Positions 16,341 through 25,975 of a stretch of 64,000 bases of DNA are shown here, in pieces. The translations under genes were made by a program, and so were the position numbers. This stretch comes from DASSUW01 sp963803335 (lineage in GTDB: Bacteria > Actinomycetota > Thermoleophilia > Solirubrobacterales > Solirubrobacteraceae): NCBI GenBank assembly GCA_963803335.1, contig CAWDME010000012.1, positions 806,001-870,000 of the forward strand, in the 5' to 3' direction. Each line of letters starts with the position of its first letter. Position 1 is the stretch's first letter. The notes under the pieces were generated by a model. It made no database searches. It was not told the origin of the DNA and saw only the letters and a program-made list of their open reading frames with translations.

Positions 16341-17926
16341 GCGCGATCGCCGCCCGCGGCGGCCTCGTCGGCGTCGCCGGCTCGACCGACCACAAGCGCG
16401 TCGGCGTGCGGATCGCCGTGACCGCCGCGGCGTTCTTCGCCGCCGGCGGCGTCATGGCGCTCGTGATGCGCGCCGAGCTGGCCCAGCCCGGCCTGCAGAT
16501 CGTCTCGACCGGCACCTACAACGCGCTGTTCACGATGCACGGCTCGACGATGATCTATCTGGTCATCACGCCGTTCGCGCTGGCGTTGGGCGTGTACCTG
16601 GTGCCGCTGCAGGTCGGGGCCACGCGCATCGCCGGGCCGCGCTGGGCGCTCGCCGGCTGGTGGCTGTACGCCGCCGGAGGCCTGTCGATGTACGCCGGCT
16701 TCCTCACGCGCAACGGCGCGGCGAGCGCGACGTGGGCCGGGTTCGACCCGCTGTCGAACGCGATCAACTCCCCGGGCGAGGGGATGGACGCGTGGATCCT
16801 CGGCGTGCTGCTCGCGACGGTCGGGGAGCTGCTGTGGGGGCTCTGCATCCTCTTCACCGTCATGCGCCGCCGGGCGCCCACGATGACGATGCTGCGGATG
16901 CCCGTCTTCTCGTGGGCGATGACCGTGACGTCCCTGATGGTGATCTTCGCGTTCCCGGTGCTGATCGCCGCCATGGCCCTGCTGTGGTATGAGCGCCAGT
17001 GGGGCGGCGTGTTCGACGGCCCGGAGGGCCCGGTCACCTACCAGCACCTGTTCTGGTTCTACGGCCACCCGGTCGTGTACGTGATGTTCTTCCCGTTCGT
17101 CGGCGCGGTGGCCGAGTGCGTGGCGACGTTCAGCCGCCGGCCGTTCTTCGGCTACACGGCGATGGTCGGGTCGCTGCTGCTGTTCACGTCGCTGTCGATG
17201 AGCGTGTGGGCGCACCACATGTTCACGATCGACGGCGTCACCGTGAAGTACTTCTCGCTGACGTCGATCCTGCTCGTCATCCCGGCGGGCGTGGAGTACT
17301 TCGACATGCTCGGAACGCTGTGGGGCGGCGCGATCCGGCTCACCACGGCGATGCTGTTCGCGCTCGGCTTTCTCGTGCAGTTCCTGATCGGCGGGCTGAC
17401 CGGCATCTGGGTCGGCTCCTCGGTCCTCGACTACCACGTCAACAACTCGTATTTCGTGGTGGCCCACTTCCACTACACGCTGTTCGGCGGCAGCTTCTTC
17501 GGGCTGATGGCCGCCGTGTACTTCTGGTGGCCGAAAGTGACCGGGGTGCTGCTGCGCGAGCGGCTGGGCCGCCTGCACTTCGCGCTCAGTGTGCTCGGCG
17601 CGAACCTCACGTTCTTCCCGATGTTCTTCCTCGGCCGCGACGGGATGACGCGCCGCGTCGCCGACTACCCGGCCGACGCCGGGTGGAGCACGCTCAACGC
17701 GGTGGCGAGCGCCGGTGCGCTGTGCATCGCGCTGTCGCTGCTCGTGTTCGCGGTCAACGTGATCGTGTCGCTGCGGCGGCCGGTGCCCGCCGGCGACAAC
17801 CCGTGGGAGGCGCACACCCTCGAGTGGTTCACGCGCTCGCCGCCGCCCGCGGCCAACTTCGCCGATCCGCTGCCGCCGATCCGCTCGCCGCATCCGCTGC
17901 TCGACGTGCGGGAGGAGGCGGCATGA
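16337..17926 (+). CDS. ctaD: Haem-copper oxidase subunit I, divergent: canonical proton-channel residues absent
   Basis: 529 residues, about twelve helices. All metal ligands are present: haem a His in FTMHGSTM, CuB His244 in YGHPVVY (with the cross-link Tyr248), WAHHMF and AHFHY. Residues that define the proton paths in A-type oxidases are not: channel-entry Asp is Arg97 (GATRIAGPR), channel Glu is Val246, the PTG[VI]K Thr and Lys are Ala317 and Glu320 (PAGVE), and the Asp before the last His pair is Asn370. The GTG at 16337 overlaps the subunit II stop (GTGA). Oxygen reduction is plausible; proton pumping by known routes is not. Confidence 0.92.
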   Translation: MSAIAARGGLVGVAGSTDHKRVGVRIAVTAAAFFAAGGVMALVMRAELAQPGLQIVSTGTYNALFTMHGSTMIYLVITPFALALGVYLVPLQVGATRIAGPRWALAGWWLYAAGGLSMYAGFLTRNGAASATWAGFDPLSNAINSPGEGMDAWILGVLLATVGELLWGLCILFTVMRRRAPTMTMLRMPVFSWAMTVTSLMVIFAFPVLIAAMALLWYERQWGGVFDGPEGPVTYQHLFWFYGHPVVYVMFFPFVGAVAECVATFSRRPFFGYTAMVGSLLLFTSLSMSVWAHHMFTIDGVTVKYFSLTSILLVIPAGVEYFDMLGTLWGGAIRLTTAMLFALGFLVQFLIGGLTGIWVGSSVLDYHVNNSYFVVAHFHYTLFGGSFFGLMAAVYFWWPKVTGVLLRERLGRLHFALSVLGANLTFFPMFFLGRDGMTRRVADYPADAGWSTLNAVASAGALCIALSLLVFAVNVIVSLRRPVPAGDNPWEAHTLEWFTRSPPPAANFADPLPPIRSPHPLLDVREEAA

Positions 17927-18240
17927 TCGTGCCGCTGGCCTGGGCCGCGTTGCTCGCGATCCACACGATCGTGCTGATCGCGCTCGGCGGCGACACGCTC
18001 GAGGTGCTGCTGCTCGCCGGGGCGTCGGCGGGCGCGGCCGTCCTGGCGGTGCTGATCGCCGTGCGGCGACGCGCCGCGGAGGAGCGCGGCGCGCCGGCCG
18101 TCTCGGCCGCGACGGTGCTGGCGGCGCTGGCGGTCGCCGGGCTGGTCATCGGCGCCGAGTTCGGCCCGTGGCTGCTGCTCATCTCGGCGGGCGCGCTGGC
18201 GCTGGCGCTGGCCGGACTGCTGTCGGAGCGGGCGCGATGA
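17923..18240 (+). CDS. Small hydrophobic membrane protein in the oxidase operon
   Basis: 105 residues, about four hydrophobic segments separated by a short RRRAAEERG cytoplasmic loop. No recognised family; position between subunit I and CtaG suggests a subunit IV-like or assembly component of the divergent oxidase. ATGA overlaps at both ends tie it to its neighbours. No subunit III gene exists in this operon, so it may partly fill that place; this is a guess from context. Confidence 0.7.
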   Translation: MIVPLAWAALLAIHTIVLIALGGDTLEVLLLAGASAGAAVLAVLIAVRRRAAEERGAPAVSAATVLAALAVAGLVIGAEFGPWLLLISAGALALALAGLLSERAR

Positions 18241-19022
18241 GCGCCGGCGACCTGCTCACCCACTGGACGCTGGCGCCTCCGCTCGCGACGCTGACCGCTT
18301 TGGCCGCCGCGTACGCGATTGGCGTGCGGCGGGCGCGACGCTGGCCGCCGGCGCGCACCGGCGCGTTCGCCGCCGGGCTGGCGGTGCTCGCCGTCGCGCT
18401 GCTGTCGGGCGTGGACACGTGGGCGGACCGCCTCCAGTCGGTGCACATGCTCCAGCACATGCTGCTGCTGCTCGTGGCGCCGCCGCTGCTGTGCGCGGGC
18501 GCCCCGGTGTCGCTGGCCCTGCGGACCATGCGCTCGCGGCGACGCCTTGCGGCGGTGGTGCGCCGCGCGCCGGTGCATCCCGCCGGCGGGCTCGTCGTGC
18601 TCGCGGCAACGATGCTCGCCGTCCACCTCACGCCGCTGTACGAGGCGCGCGGCGCGCTCCACGACCTCGAGCACATCTGGCTCGTGACGGCAGGCCTGCT
18701 GTTCTGGGCGCCGCTCGTGGGCGCCGACCCGGCGCCGCACCGCGCCGGCGCCGGCGGACGGATCGCGGTCACGCTCGCCGCGATGGCGCCGATGGGCGCG
18801 CTGTCGGCCGTGCTCATCACGGCCCCGCCGCGCTCGGCCGCCTACGCGGCGAGCGCCGCCGCCGCCGGGGTCGACCCGGCCGCCGACCAGCGCGCCGCCG
18901 CGGTCGTGATGTGGGTCGGCGGCGGCCTCGTGATGACCGTCGCAGTGCTCGCGCTCGCGGGCACCGCGCTGTGGCGCGAGGAGGCGCGGATGCGCCGGCG
19001 CGAGGCGGTCGGCACGCGATGA
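18237..19022 (+). CDS. ctaG: CtaG-like oxidase assembly factor (second copy)
   Basis: 261 residues, polytopic, caa3_CtaG family: HMLQHMLLLLVAPPLL near residues 66-81, HLTPLYEAR and HDLEHIWLV His-bearing helices, and a C-terminal helix ending in a basic tail. The His pairs probably bind copper for CuB insertion. It is shorter in its loops than the copy at 8270. Embedded by four-base overlaps between a small membrane protein and the dihaem cytochrome c, so it probably serves the divergent oxidase encoded just upstream. Confidence 0.82.
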   Translation: MSAGDLLTHWTLAPPLATLTALAAAYAIGVRRARRWPPARTGAFAAGLAVLAVALLSGVDTWADRLQSVHMLQHMLLLLVAPPLLCAGAPVSLALRTMRSRRRLAAVVRRAPVHPAGGLVVLAATMLAVHLTPLYEARGALHDLEHIWLVTAGLLFWAPLVGADPAPHRAGAGGRIAVTLAAMAPMGALSAVLITAPPRSAAYAASAAAAGVDPAADQRAAAVVMWVGGGLVMTVAVLALAGTALWREEARMRRREAVGTR

Positions 19023-19708
19023 GGACGGCGCTGGTGGTCGCCGTCGCGCTGCTGCTCGCCGCTCCCGCGCACGCGCAGGACGGACGCGCGCTGTTCCAGG
19101 AGGGCTGCGCCACCTGCCACGGCGACGACGCTCGCGGCCGGCATGACGTGGCACCGACGCTGCACGGCGTGGGTCGCCAGGCCGCGGACTTCTATCTGTC
19201 GACCGGCCGCATGCCGCTGGCCGACCCGTCCGACGAGCCGGTACGCACGAAGCCGGCATACACGGCGGCCGAGCGGCGCGCGCTCGTCGACTACATCGGC
19301 TCGCTCGGCGGCCCGGACGTGCCCGTCGTGACGCCCGAGCAGGGCTCGCTCGCCGAGGGCCAGGACCTGTTCGCTTCCCACTGCGCGGGCTGCCACCAGA
19401 TCGAGGCGCAGGGCGGCGTGGTGCCGGACAGCGTCGCGCCGGCGCTGCAGGAGGCGACGCCGGTGCAGATCGCGGAGGCGGTGCGCGTCGGGCCCTATCT
19501 GATGCCGCGGTTCAGCGAGCGCCAGATCAGCCGCCACGAGCTCGACTCGATCACGCGGTACGTCCTGTCCACGCATGACCCGCCGGACCGCGGCGGCTGG
19601 GGCATCGGCAACATCGGCCCGATCCCCGAGGGCATGATCGCCTGGCTGCTCGCCGGCGCCGCCCTGCTGATCGTGGCGCGCCTGCTCGGACAGCGGAGGC
19701 CGACGTGA
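19019..19708 (+). CDS. qcrC: Dihaem membrane-anchored cytochrome c (QcrC-like)
   Basis: 229 residues: signal peptide, two c-type haem sites (CATCH near 30-34 and CAGCH near 123-127), with RMPL and LMPRF supplying the axial Met, and a C-terminal anchor helix (about 206-224). Fits actinobacterial QcrC, the dihaem cytochrome that replaces c1 and hands electrons straight to an oxidase in a supercomplex. The ATG at 19019 overlaps the ctaG stop. The order cytochrome c, Rieske, cytochrome b is the qcrCAB order. Confidence 0.9.
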   Translation: MRTALVVAVALLLAAPAHAQDGRALFQEGCATCHGDDARGRHDVAPTLHGVGRQAADFYLSTGRMPLADPSDEPVRTKPAYTAAERRALVDYIGSLGGPDVPVVTPEQGSLAEGQDLFASHCAGCHQIEAQGGVVPDSVAPALQEATPVQIAEAVRVGPYLMPRFSERQISRHELDSITRYVLSTHDPPDRGGWGIGNIGPIPEGMIAWLLAGAALLIVARLLGQRRPT

Positions 19709-20700
19709 AGCGGCTGTGGCGCGCGCTCGTCGTGCTCGCCCTGCTCGTGTTCCGCCGCCGCCGCCGCGAGCCCCCGCTGCCCGCGGACGCGCCGCCCGAC
19801 CTCGACGAGGGCACGCCGATCGCGCGCGACGTCGGCCCCGCTCCCGGCAGCGAGGCGCTGGCCGCGGCGCTCCTGGTCGGCTCGGCCGCCGCGTCGACCG
19901 CCTTCGTCGTCGTGCTGCTGGCGAGCGCGAACACCCAGCTGCTCGGCCTCACACTGGGCCTGGCGATGCTCCTTCTCGGCGCAGCGCTCGGCATCACGGC
20001 CAACCGCATCGTCCCGCGCGAGCTGGCGATCGAGGAGCGCCCCCAGCTCGGCGACACCGCGGTGCGCGACGAGGTGCGCGAGCGTCTCGGCATGGTCGGC
20101 GAGGGCGTCTCGCGCCGCAAGCTGCTCGGCGCCGCCGGGCTCGCGGCCGGCACGGCGCTCACCGCCGCGGTGGTCGCTCCGGTGACGGCGCTCGGCCCGT
20201 CGGTCGGCGACTCGATCGTCGACACGCCGTGGCGGCGCGGGCGCCGGCTCGTCGGCGAGGACGGTAAACCGCTGACGGCCGACGACGTGCCGCGCGGCTC
20301 GTTCGTGACGGCGTTCCCCGAGGGCGCCGACACGCGTGAGCTGGGGTCGCCTGTCGTGCTCGTGCACGAGGACCCGGCGACGCTGCACCTGCCTCCGGAC
20401 CGCGCGGACTGGGCGCCGGAGGGCATCCTCGCCTTCTCGAAGATCTGCACGCACGCGGGCTGCGCGATCGCGCTCTACCGATCGCCGCTGTACGAGCCGA
20501 CGAGCCAGGCGCCGGGCCTCGCCTGCCCCTGCCACTACTCGGTGTTCGACACCCGCACCGGCGGCGACGTCGTGTCCGGTCCGGCGCCCCGCCCGCTCCC
20601 GCAGCTGCCGCTCGAGATCGGGGCCGGCGGCGTGCTCGTGGCCGCCGGCGGGTTCTCGGCCCCGATCGGCCCCTCGTGGTGGGGAGTGCGCCGGTCGTGA
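19705..20700 (+). CDS. qcrA: Rieske iron-sulfur subunit (QcrA-like)
   Basis: 331 residues. N-terminal helices at about 53-70 and 74-90, then a SRRKLLGAAG segment leading into a third helix, as in actinobacterial QcrA where a Tat-like motif places the last helix. The 2Fe-2S ligands are CTHAGC and CPCHYS, with a longer than usual insert between them. Carries electrons from menaquinol at cytochrome b to cytochrome c. Start GTG 19705 overlaps the cytochrome stop. Confidence 0.92.
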   Translation: MKRLWRALVVLALLVFRRRRREPPLPADAPPDLDEGTPIARDVGPAPGSEALAAALLVGSAAASTAFVVVLLASANTQLLGLTLGLAMLLLGAALGITANRIVPRELAIEERPQLGDTAVRDEVRERLGMVGEGVSRRKLLGAAGLAAGTALTAAVVAPVTALGPSVGDSIVDTPWRRGRRLVGEDGKPLTADDVPRGSFVTAFPEGADTRELGSPVVLVHEDPATLHLPPDRADWAPEGILAFSKICTHAGCAIALYRSPLYEPTSQAPGLACPCHYSVFDTRTGGDVVSGPAPRPLPQLPLEIGAGGVLVAAGGFSAPIGPSWWGVRRS

Positions 20701-21977
20701 CCGACGCGCTGCGCTTCATCGACGAGCGGACGTCGGCGGCCCAGCCGCTGCGCAAGGCGCTGCGCTACGTGTTCCCGGACCACTGGTCGTTCCTGCTCGG
20801 CGAGATCGCGCTCTACTCGTTCATCGTCCTCATCGCGACCGGCATCTTCCTGTCGCTGTTCTTCGAGCCGAGCCTGGACCCGCGCGTCTACCACGGCTCG
20901 TTCGGCCCGCTCCAGGGCCGCGAGGTCACTGCCGCGTACGACTCGGCGCTGGGCCTCTCGTTCAACGTCCCGGCCGGGCTCCTCATGCGCCAGACGCACC
21001 ACTGGGCCGCGGACGTGTTCGTCGTGGCGATCGTCCTGCACCTGGTGCGCGTCTTCTTCACCGGCGCGTTCCGCAAGCCGCGCGAGCTCAACTACATCGT
21101 CGGCGTCACGCTGCTGCTGCTCGCGGTCCTCGAGGGCTTCCTCGGGTACTCGCTGCTCGACGACCTGCTGTCGGGCATGGGCCTCGCGATCGCGTACGGC
21201 GTCGCGATGTCGCTGCCGGTGATCGGCGGTGACGTGGCGCACCTCATCTGGGGCGGGGAGTTCCCGGGCCAGGTCATCCAGTCGCGGCTGTTCATCGGGC
21301 ACGTGTTCCTGCTGCCGATGGCGATGGCGACGCTGATCGCGCTCCACCTCACGCTGATCGTGCGCACGCGGCACACGCAGTTCCGCGACCCGCCGGCGTC
21401 CGAGCGCCACGTTGCCGGCACGCCGATGTGGCCGGGCTACGCGCTGCGCTCGCTCGCGCTGCTGCTGCTCGTCGCCGGCATCCTCTTCACGCTCGGCGGC
21501 CTCGTGCAGATCAACCCGATCTGGCAGTGGGGGCCGTACGAGCCGTGGATCGGGACCAACGGCGCCCAGCCCGACTGGTACTTGGGCTGGCTGATCGGCG
21601 CGCTGCGCATCGCGCCGCCGGTGGACGTCGTCATCGGTGGCTACACGGTGATCCCCGAGCCGTTCTGGGGCGGCGTCGCGTTCCCGGGCGTGGTGTTCGG
21701 TGTCCTGTACCTGTGGCCGTGGATCGAGCAGCGCTTCATCACGCGCGACCGGTCGCGGCACGAGCTGCTCGACGCGCCGCGCGACAACTCCCGGCGCACA
21801 GCGATCGGCGCGGCGTTCTTCGCCTGGGTCGTGACCGTGTTCGCGGCGGGCGCCGCCGACCGCTTCTTCCTCAGCGCGGGCGTGCCCTACACCACGCAGG
21901 TGTGGATCTTCCGCGGCGCGATCTTCGCTGTGCCGGTCGGCGTGTTCCTGGTCGCTCGCCGCTGGACCTGCCGGTAG
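20697..21977 (+). CDS. qcrB: Cytochrome b subunit of the bc complex (QcrB-like)
   Basis: 426 residues, about eight helices. Haem b ligands lie in RQTHHWAAD with VLHLVRV, and in FIGHVFLL with ALHLTLI. The quinol-site motif is PDWY (QPDWYLGW), the form typical of menaquinol-using enzymes of Gram-positive bacteria rather than PEWY. Start GTG 20697 overlaps the Rieske stop (GTGA). Completes an operon that couples menaquinol oxidation to the divergent oxidase upstream. Confidence 0.93.
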   Translation: MTDALRFIDERTSAAQPLRKALRYVFPDHWSFLLGEIALYSFIVLIATGIFLSLFFEPSLDPRVYHGSFGPLQGREVTAAYDSALGLSFNVPAGLLMRQTHHWAADVFVVAIVLHLVRVFFTGAFRKPRELNYIVGVTLLLLAVLEGFLGYSLLDDLLSGMGLAIAYGVAMSLPVIGGDVAHLIWGGEFPGQVIQSRLFIGHVFLLPMAMATLIALHLTLIVRTRHTQFRDPPASERHVAGTPMWPGYALRSLALLLLVAGILFTLGGLVQINPIWQWGPYEPWIGTNGAQPDWYLGWLIGALRIAPPVDVVIGGYTVIPEPFWGGVAFPGVVFGVLYLWPWIEQRFITRDRSRHELLDAPRDNSRRTAIGAAFFAWVVTVFAAGAADRFFLSAGVPYTTQVWIFRGAIFAVPVGVFLVARRWTCR

Positions 21978-21987
21978 CGTTGCCGCC

Positions 21988-22898
<911 letters not shown>

Positions 22899-22899
<1 letters not shown>

Positions 22900-23894
22900 T
22901 GCGCGTCGCACGCCTGCACGGTGCGCGCGACCTGCGGTTGAGCGACGAGCCGGCGCCGCAACCGCGACCGGACGAGTCCCTGATACGCGTGGAGGCCGTC
23001 GGCGTCTGCGGCTCCGACCTGCACTGGTACGAGGACGGCGGGATCGGCGACAGCGCCATCGGCGCTCCACTCGTCGTCGGCCACGAGTTCGCGGGAGTCG
23101 TCGAGGACGGGCCCCTGGCCGGCCGCCGGGTCGCCGTCGACCCGGCGATCCCGTGCGAGCGGTGCGAGCTGTGCCGCGAAGGGCATCCCAATCTCTGTCC
23201 GGACGTCCGCTTCGCCGGGCACGGGAGCTGCGACGGCGCCCTCCGGCAGTACCTCTCGTGGCCCACCCACCGGCTGCACCCGCTCCCCGCGGCATTGGAC
23301 GGCGTGGCCGGGGCGATGCTCGAGCCGCTCGGGGTCGCGATCCACGCTGTCGACCTCGGCCACGTCGGCGTCGGCGCGCGCGTGGCGATCGTGGGCTGCG
23401 GCCCGATCGGCCTGCTCCTCCACGAGGTGTGCCGGGCGGCCGGCGCGAGCGTCGTGCTCGCCGTCGACCCACTGGAGCACCGCCGCGCGGCTGCGGCGCG
23501 AGCCGGTGCCCAGGTCGCCATCGCGCCGGGCGAGATCGACGCGTGGGACGGACCCGAGGTCGACGTGGCGTTCGAGGCGGCGGGCACGGATGAGGCCGTC
23601 GGGGTGGCCCTGCGCGCGGCCCGGCCGGGAGCGCGCATCGTGCTGGCCGGGATCCCCTCCAGCGACGAGACGGCGTTCTCGGCGTCGCTGGCCCGGCGCA
23701 AGGGCCTCACGCTCGTGCTCGTCCGGCGGATGAAGGAGGTCTATCCGCGCGCGCTGCGGCTCGTCGAGGCCGGCGCCGTCGACGTGCAATCGCTCGTCAC
23801 GCACCGGTTCCCGCTGGAGCGCGTGAGCGAGGCGTTCGAGGTGGCGGCGGCGCGCGACGGGCTGAAGGTCGTGGTCGAGCCCGCACTCGCTTGA
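22899..23894 (+). CDS. Zinc-containing alcohol/polyol dehydrogenase
   Basis: 331-residue MDR-type dehydrogenase resembling sorbitol or L-idonate dehydrogenases. Catalytic zinc ligands in GVCGSDLHWYEDGG and GHEF, the four structural-zinc Cys in CERCELCREGHPNLC, and the NAD site GCGPIGLLL. ATG 22899 overlaps the lactonase stop by one base (TGATG). Its stop is followed at once by the tRNA gene on the other strand. Likely role: sugar or polyol oxidation with the neighbouring lactonase. Confidence 0.9.
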
Positions 23895-23968
23895 TCGGGG
23901 CGGCCGGAGTTGAACCGGCGACCTCCGCGACCCAAACGCGGCGCTCTGCCAGGCTGAGCTACGCCCCG
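23895..23968 (-). tRNA. tRNA-Pro (anticodon UGG)
   Basis: 74-base cloverleaf on the minus strand: acceptor CGGGGCG/CGCCCCG with discriminator A, D arm GCTC-AGCCTGGCA-GAGC, anticodon arm CCGCG-TTTGGGT-CGCGG with TGG, and T arm GCCGG-TTCAACT-CCGGC. CCA is not encoded, consistent with the CCA-adding enzyme at 60330. It abuts the stop codon of the convergent dehydrogenase gene. Confidence 0.95.
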
Positions 23969-24042
23969 ATTCGCGCGAGTATGGCAGCAGGCGCGGCAAA
24001 TGCCTCAAGCCATGCGCGCGCGCAGCCGATTACAGGTGCATA

Positions 24043-24133
24043 GGGGATCGCTTCCCCGACAAAGGCAAACCGCTCGCGAGGGCGGGACGCAAAGCCACGG
24101 AGCTCATTCGAGCGAGCCGGGCTGCCGAGGGAA
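24043..24133 (+). promoter_or_regulatory. Cyclic-di-GMP-I (GEMM-I) riboswitch with possible alternative hairpin
   Basis: The aptamer core is unmistakable: AAAGGCAAACC (24061-24071), GGGACGCAAAGCCACGG (24083-24100, conserved P2 and tetraloop-receptor region) and AGCCGGGCTGCCGA (24115-24128). The G before CAAACC is the position that selects c-di-GMP over cGAMP. The 3' strand GGGAA (24129-24133) touches the ATG at 24134 and can pair with TTCCC (24052-24056). That same 5' strand can instead form a hairpin GGGGA/TCCCC (24043-24047/24053-24057). Ligand binding would favour the first pairing and mask the ribosome site. Aptamer is sure; the switching model is inferred. Confidence 0.88.
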
Positions 24134-24718
24134 ATGTCCGCCGCTTACCGCACTCTCATCACCGCTCTCATCGCCGTCGCGCTGCTCGCGCCGGCCGCCT
24201 CCGTGGCCGAGGGCAAGAAGAGGCCGCACAAGCCGGCGGCCGCCCGTTCGGTCGCTGACTGCCCCGACGCGGACCTGGACCCCACGGCCGACAACCTCGG
24301 CCGCATCCGCACGGCGATCCTCTGCCTGCACAACCAGATCCGTGCCGAGCACCACCTGCCCGTGCTGCGCTCCAACAAGCGCCTGCGCAAGGCCGCGCTC
24401 CGCCACTCGCGCGACATGGTCGACAACGACTACTTCGAGCACACCACGCCCGCGGGCGTGACGATGGTCGACCGCATCCTCAAGGCGCACTACGTCCGCG
24501 CGGACCAGGGCTGGTCGCTCGGCGAGAACCTCGCCTGGGGCACCGGCGCCTACGGGACGCCGCGCGGCGCCGTTGCCGCCTGGATGGCGTCGCCCGGTCA
24601 CCGCGACAACATCCTGCGCCGTGACTACCGCGAGGTCGGCATCGGCGTCGTGATCGGCGTGCCGAATGACCATGGCGGCGGCGCCACCTACACGCTGGAC
24701 TTCGGGGTTCGCCGCTAG
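24134..24718 (+). CDS. Secreted CAP-domain (SCP/PR1-like) protein
   Basis: 194 residues: signal peptide (cleavage near ASVAEG), then a CAP domain (about 55-192). CAP cavity His residues lie in ALRHSRDM and YFEHTTPAG, with SLGENLAWG, SPGHRDNIL and TLDFGVRR completing the fold. Bacterial CAP proteins are extracellular, with roles in envelope or biofilm biology that vary. Placement directly behind a c-di-GMP riboswitch ties its production to the sessile/motile second messenger. The ATG at 24134 follows GAGGG by only two bases, so the ribosome site lies inside the riboswitch. Confidence 0.9.
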   Translation: MSAAYRTLITALIAVALLAPAASVAEGKKRPHKPAAARSVADCPDADLDPTADNLGRIRTAILCLHNQIRAEHHLPVLRSNKRLRKAALRHSRDMVDNDYFEHTTPAGVTMVDRILKAHYVRADQGWSLGENLAWGTGAYGTPRGAVAAWMASPGHRDNILRRDYREVGIGVVIGVPNDHGGGATYTLDFGVRR

Positions 24719-24730
24719 CCTCGGAGCTAG

Positions 24731-25975
24731 ATGGCGACTATCGAACCCTTCCGCGCTCTCCACTACGACCTCGACCGTGTCGGCGCCCTGCAGTCCGTCG
24801 TAGCGCCGCCGTACGACGTCATCGACGCCGCCCAGCGCGCCGAGCTGCTGAGCCGCTCGGAGCACAACGTCGTGGAGATCGACCTGCCGCAGGCCGACGG
24901 CGACCCCTACGCGCACGCCGCGCAGGTGTTCGAGCAGTGGCAGCGCGACGGCACGCTCGTCCGCGACGCCGAGCCGGCACTGTGGGTGCTCGAGCAGGAG
25001 TACACCGGGCCGGACGGCCGCCGCCGCACGCGCCGCGGGTTCTTCGCGCGCGTAAAGGTCGAGGACTACGGCCCCGGCCGCATCCGCCCGCACGAGCGCA
25101 CGCACCCGGGTCCCAAGGAGGACCGCCTGCGGCTCACGCGCGCCACGCGCGCGAACCTCTCCCCCATCTTCAGCCTCTACGACGACCCGGGCGGCGCGAC
25201 GTGGGCCGCGCTGGCGCCGCACCTCGACGGACCGCCGTGGGCCGAGGTCACCGACGAAGACGGCACCGTGCACCGGCTGTGGCGCGTCACCGACCCCGAC
25301 ACGCACGCGGCGGTCAGCGCCGCGCTGGAGCCGGCCGAGCTGCTGATCGCCGACGGCCACCACCGCTACGAGACCGCCCGCGTGTACCACCAGGAGGGCG
25401 GCGCCGGCCACGTGCTGATGTGCCTGGTCGCGCTCCAGGATCCCGGCCTGACCGTGTTCCCCACCCACCGGCTCCTCACGCGGCTCGACGACGACCACCG
25501 CGAGGCGCTGCGCAGCACGATCCAGAGCGACTTCGAGGTCGAGCCGGTCGACGTCGCCGCGCTCGAGCCTACGGGCGACGGACCGGTGCGGCTCGGCTAC
25601 CTCGACGCCCACCACAAGCGGCCGCTGATGCTCACGCTGCGCGACCCGGCGATCGCCGCCGCCGCGTTGCCCGACAAGCCCGAGCCGTACCGCGCGCTCG
25701 ACACCGCCGTGCTCGAGGCGCTTGTGCTGCACGGTGCACTGGGTATGAGCGAAGACGACATCTCACATCTCAACGGGCTCGACTACGCGCGCGATTACGA
25801 CCAGGCGCGCGAGCGGGTGGAGTCGGGAGCGGCTCAGGCGGCGTTCTTCATGCGCGCCACGCCGGTCGCCCAGGTTCGCGACGTCGCGGCGACTGGCGAG
25901 AGCATGCCCCCCAAGAGCACATACTTCTTTCCCAAAGTCCTCACCGGCATGGTGTTCAATCCTCTAGACGACTGA
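24731..25975 (+). CDS. DUF1015 family protein
   Basis: 414 residues matching DUF1015 along its length: N-terminal FRALHYD...VVAPPYDVI, central IRPHERTHPGPKEDRL, IADGHHRYETA near 210 and C-terminal PPKSTYFFPKVLTGMVF. These conserved His/Arg/Glu blocks suggest an enzyme, possibly a kinase or phosphotransfer type, but no function is assigned here. It starts 12 bp after the CAP gene and overlaps the OsmC gene by one base, so it may be in the same transcript and indirectly under riboswitch control. Confidence 0.88.
   Translation: MATIEPFRALHYDLDRVGALQSVVAPPYDVIDAAQRAELLSRSEHNVVEIDLPQADGDPYAHAAQVFEQWQRDGTLVRDAEPALWVLEQEYTGPDGRRRTRRGFFARVKVEDYGPGRIRPHERTHPGPKEDRLRLTRATRANLSPIFSLYDDPGGATWAALAPHLDGPPWAEVTDEDGTVHRLWRVTDPDTHAAVSAALEPAELLIADGHHRYETARVYHQEGGAGHVLMCLVALQDPGLTVFPTHRLLTRLDDDHREALRSTIQSDFEVEPVDVAALEPTGDGPVRLGYLDAHHKRPLMLTLRDPAIAAAALPDKPEPYRALDTAVLEALVLHGALGMSEDDISHLNGLDYARDYDQARERVESGAAQAAFFMRATPVAQVRDVAATGESMPPKSTYFFPKVLTGMVFNPLDD

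Noticed and set aside
16337..17926. Classifying the divergent oxidase as a nitric oxide reductase
   Set aside because: The cross-link Tyr and all CuB His are present and it has a CuA subunit II; nothing positive for a FeB site is seen. Function stays open.
24001..24042. Promoter for the riboswitch transcript
   Set aside because: GATTACAGG and CATAGG look vaguely like -10 boxes, but no -35 at the right distance; not listed as a feature.
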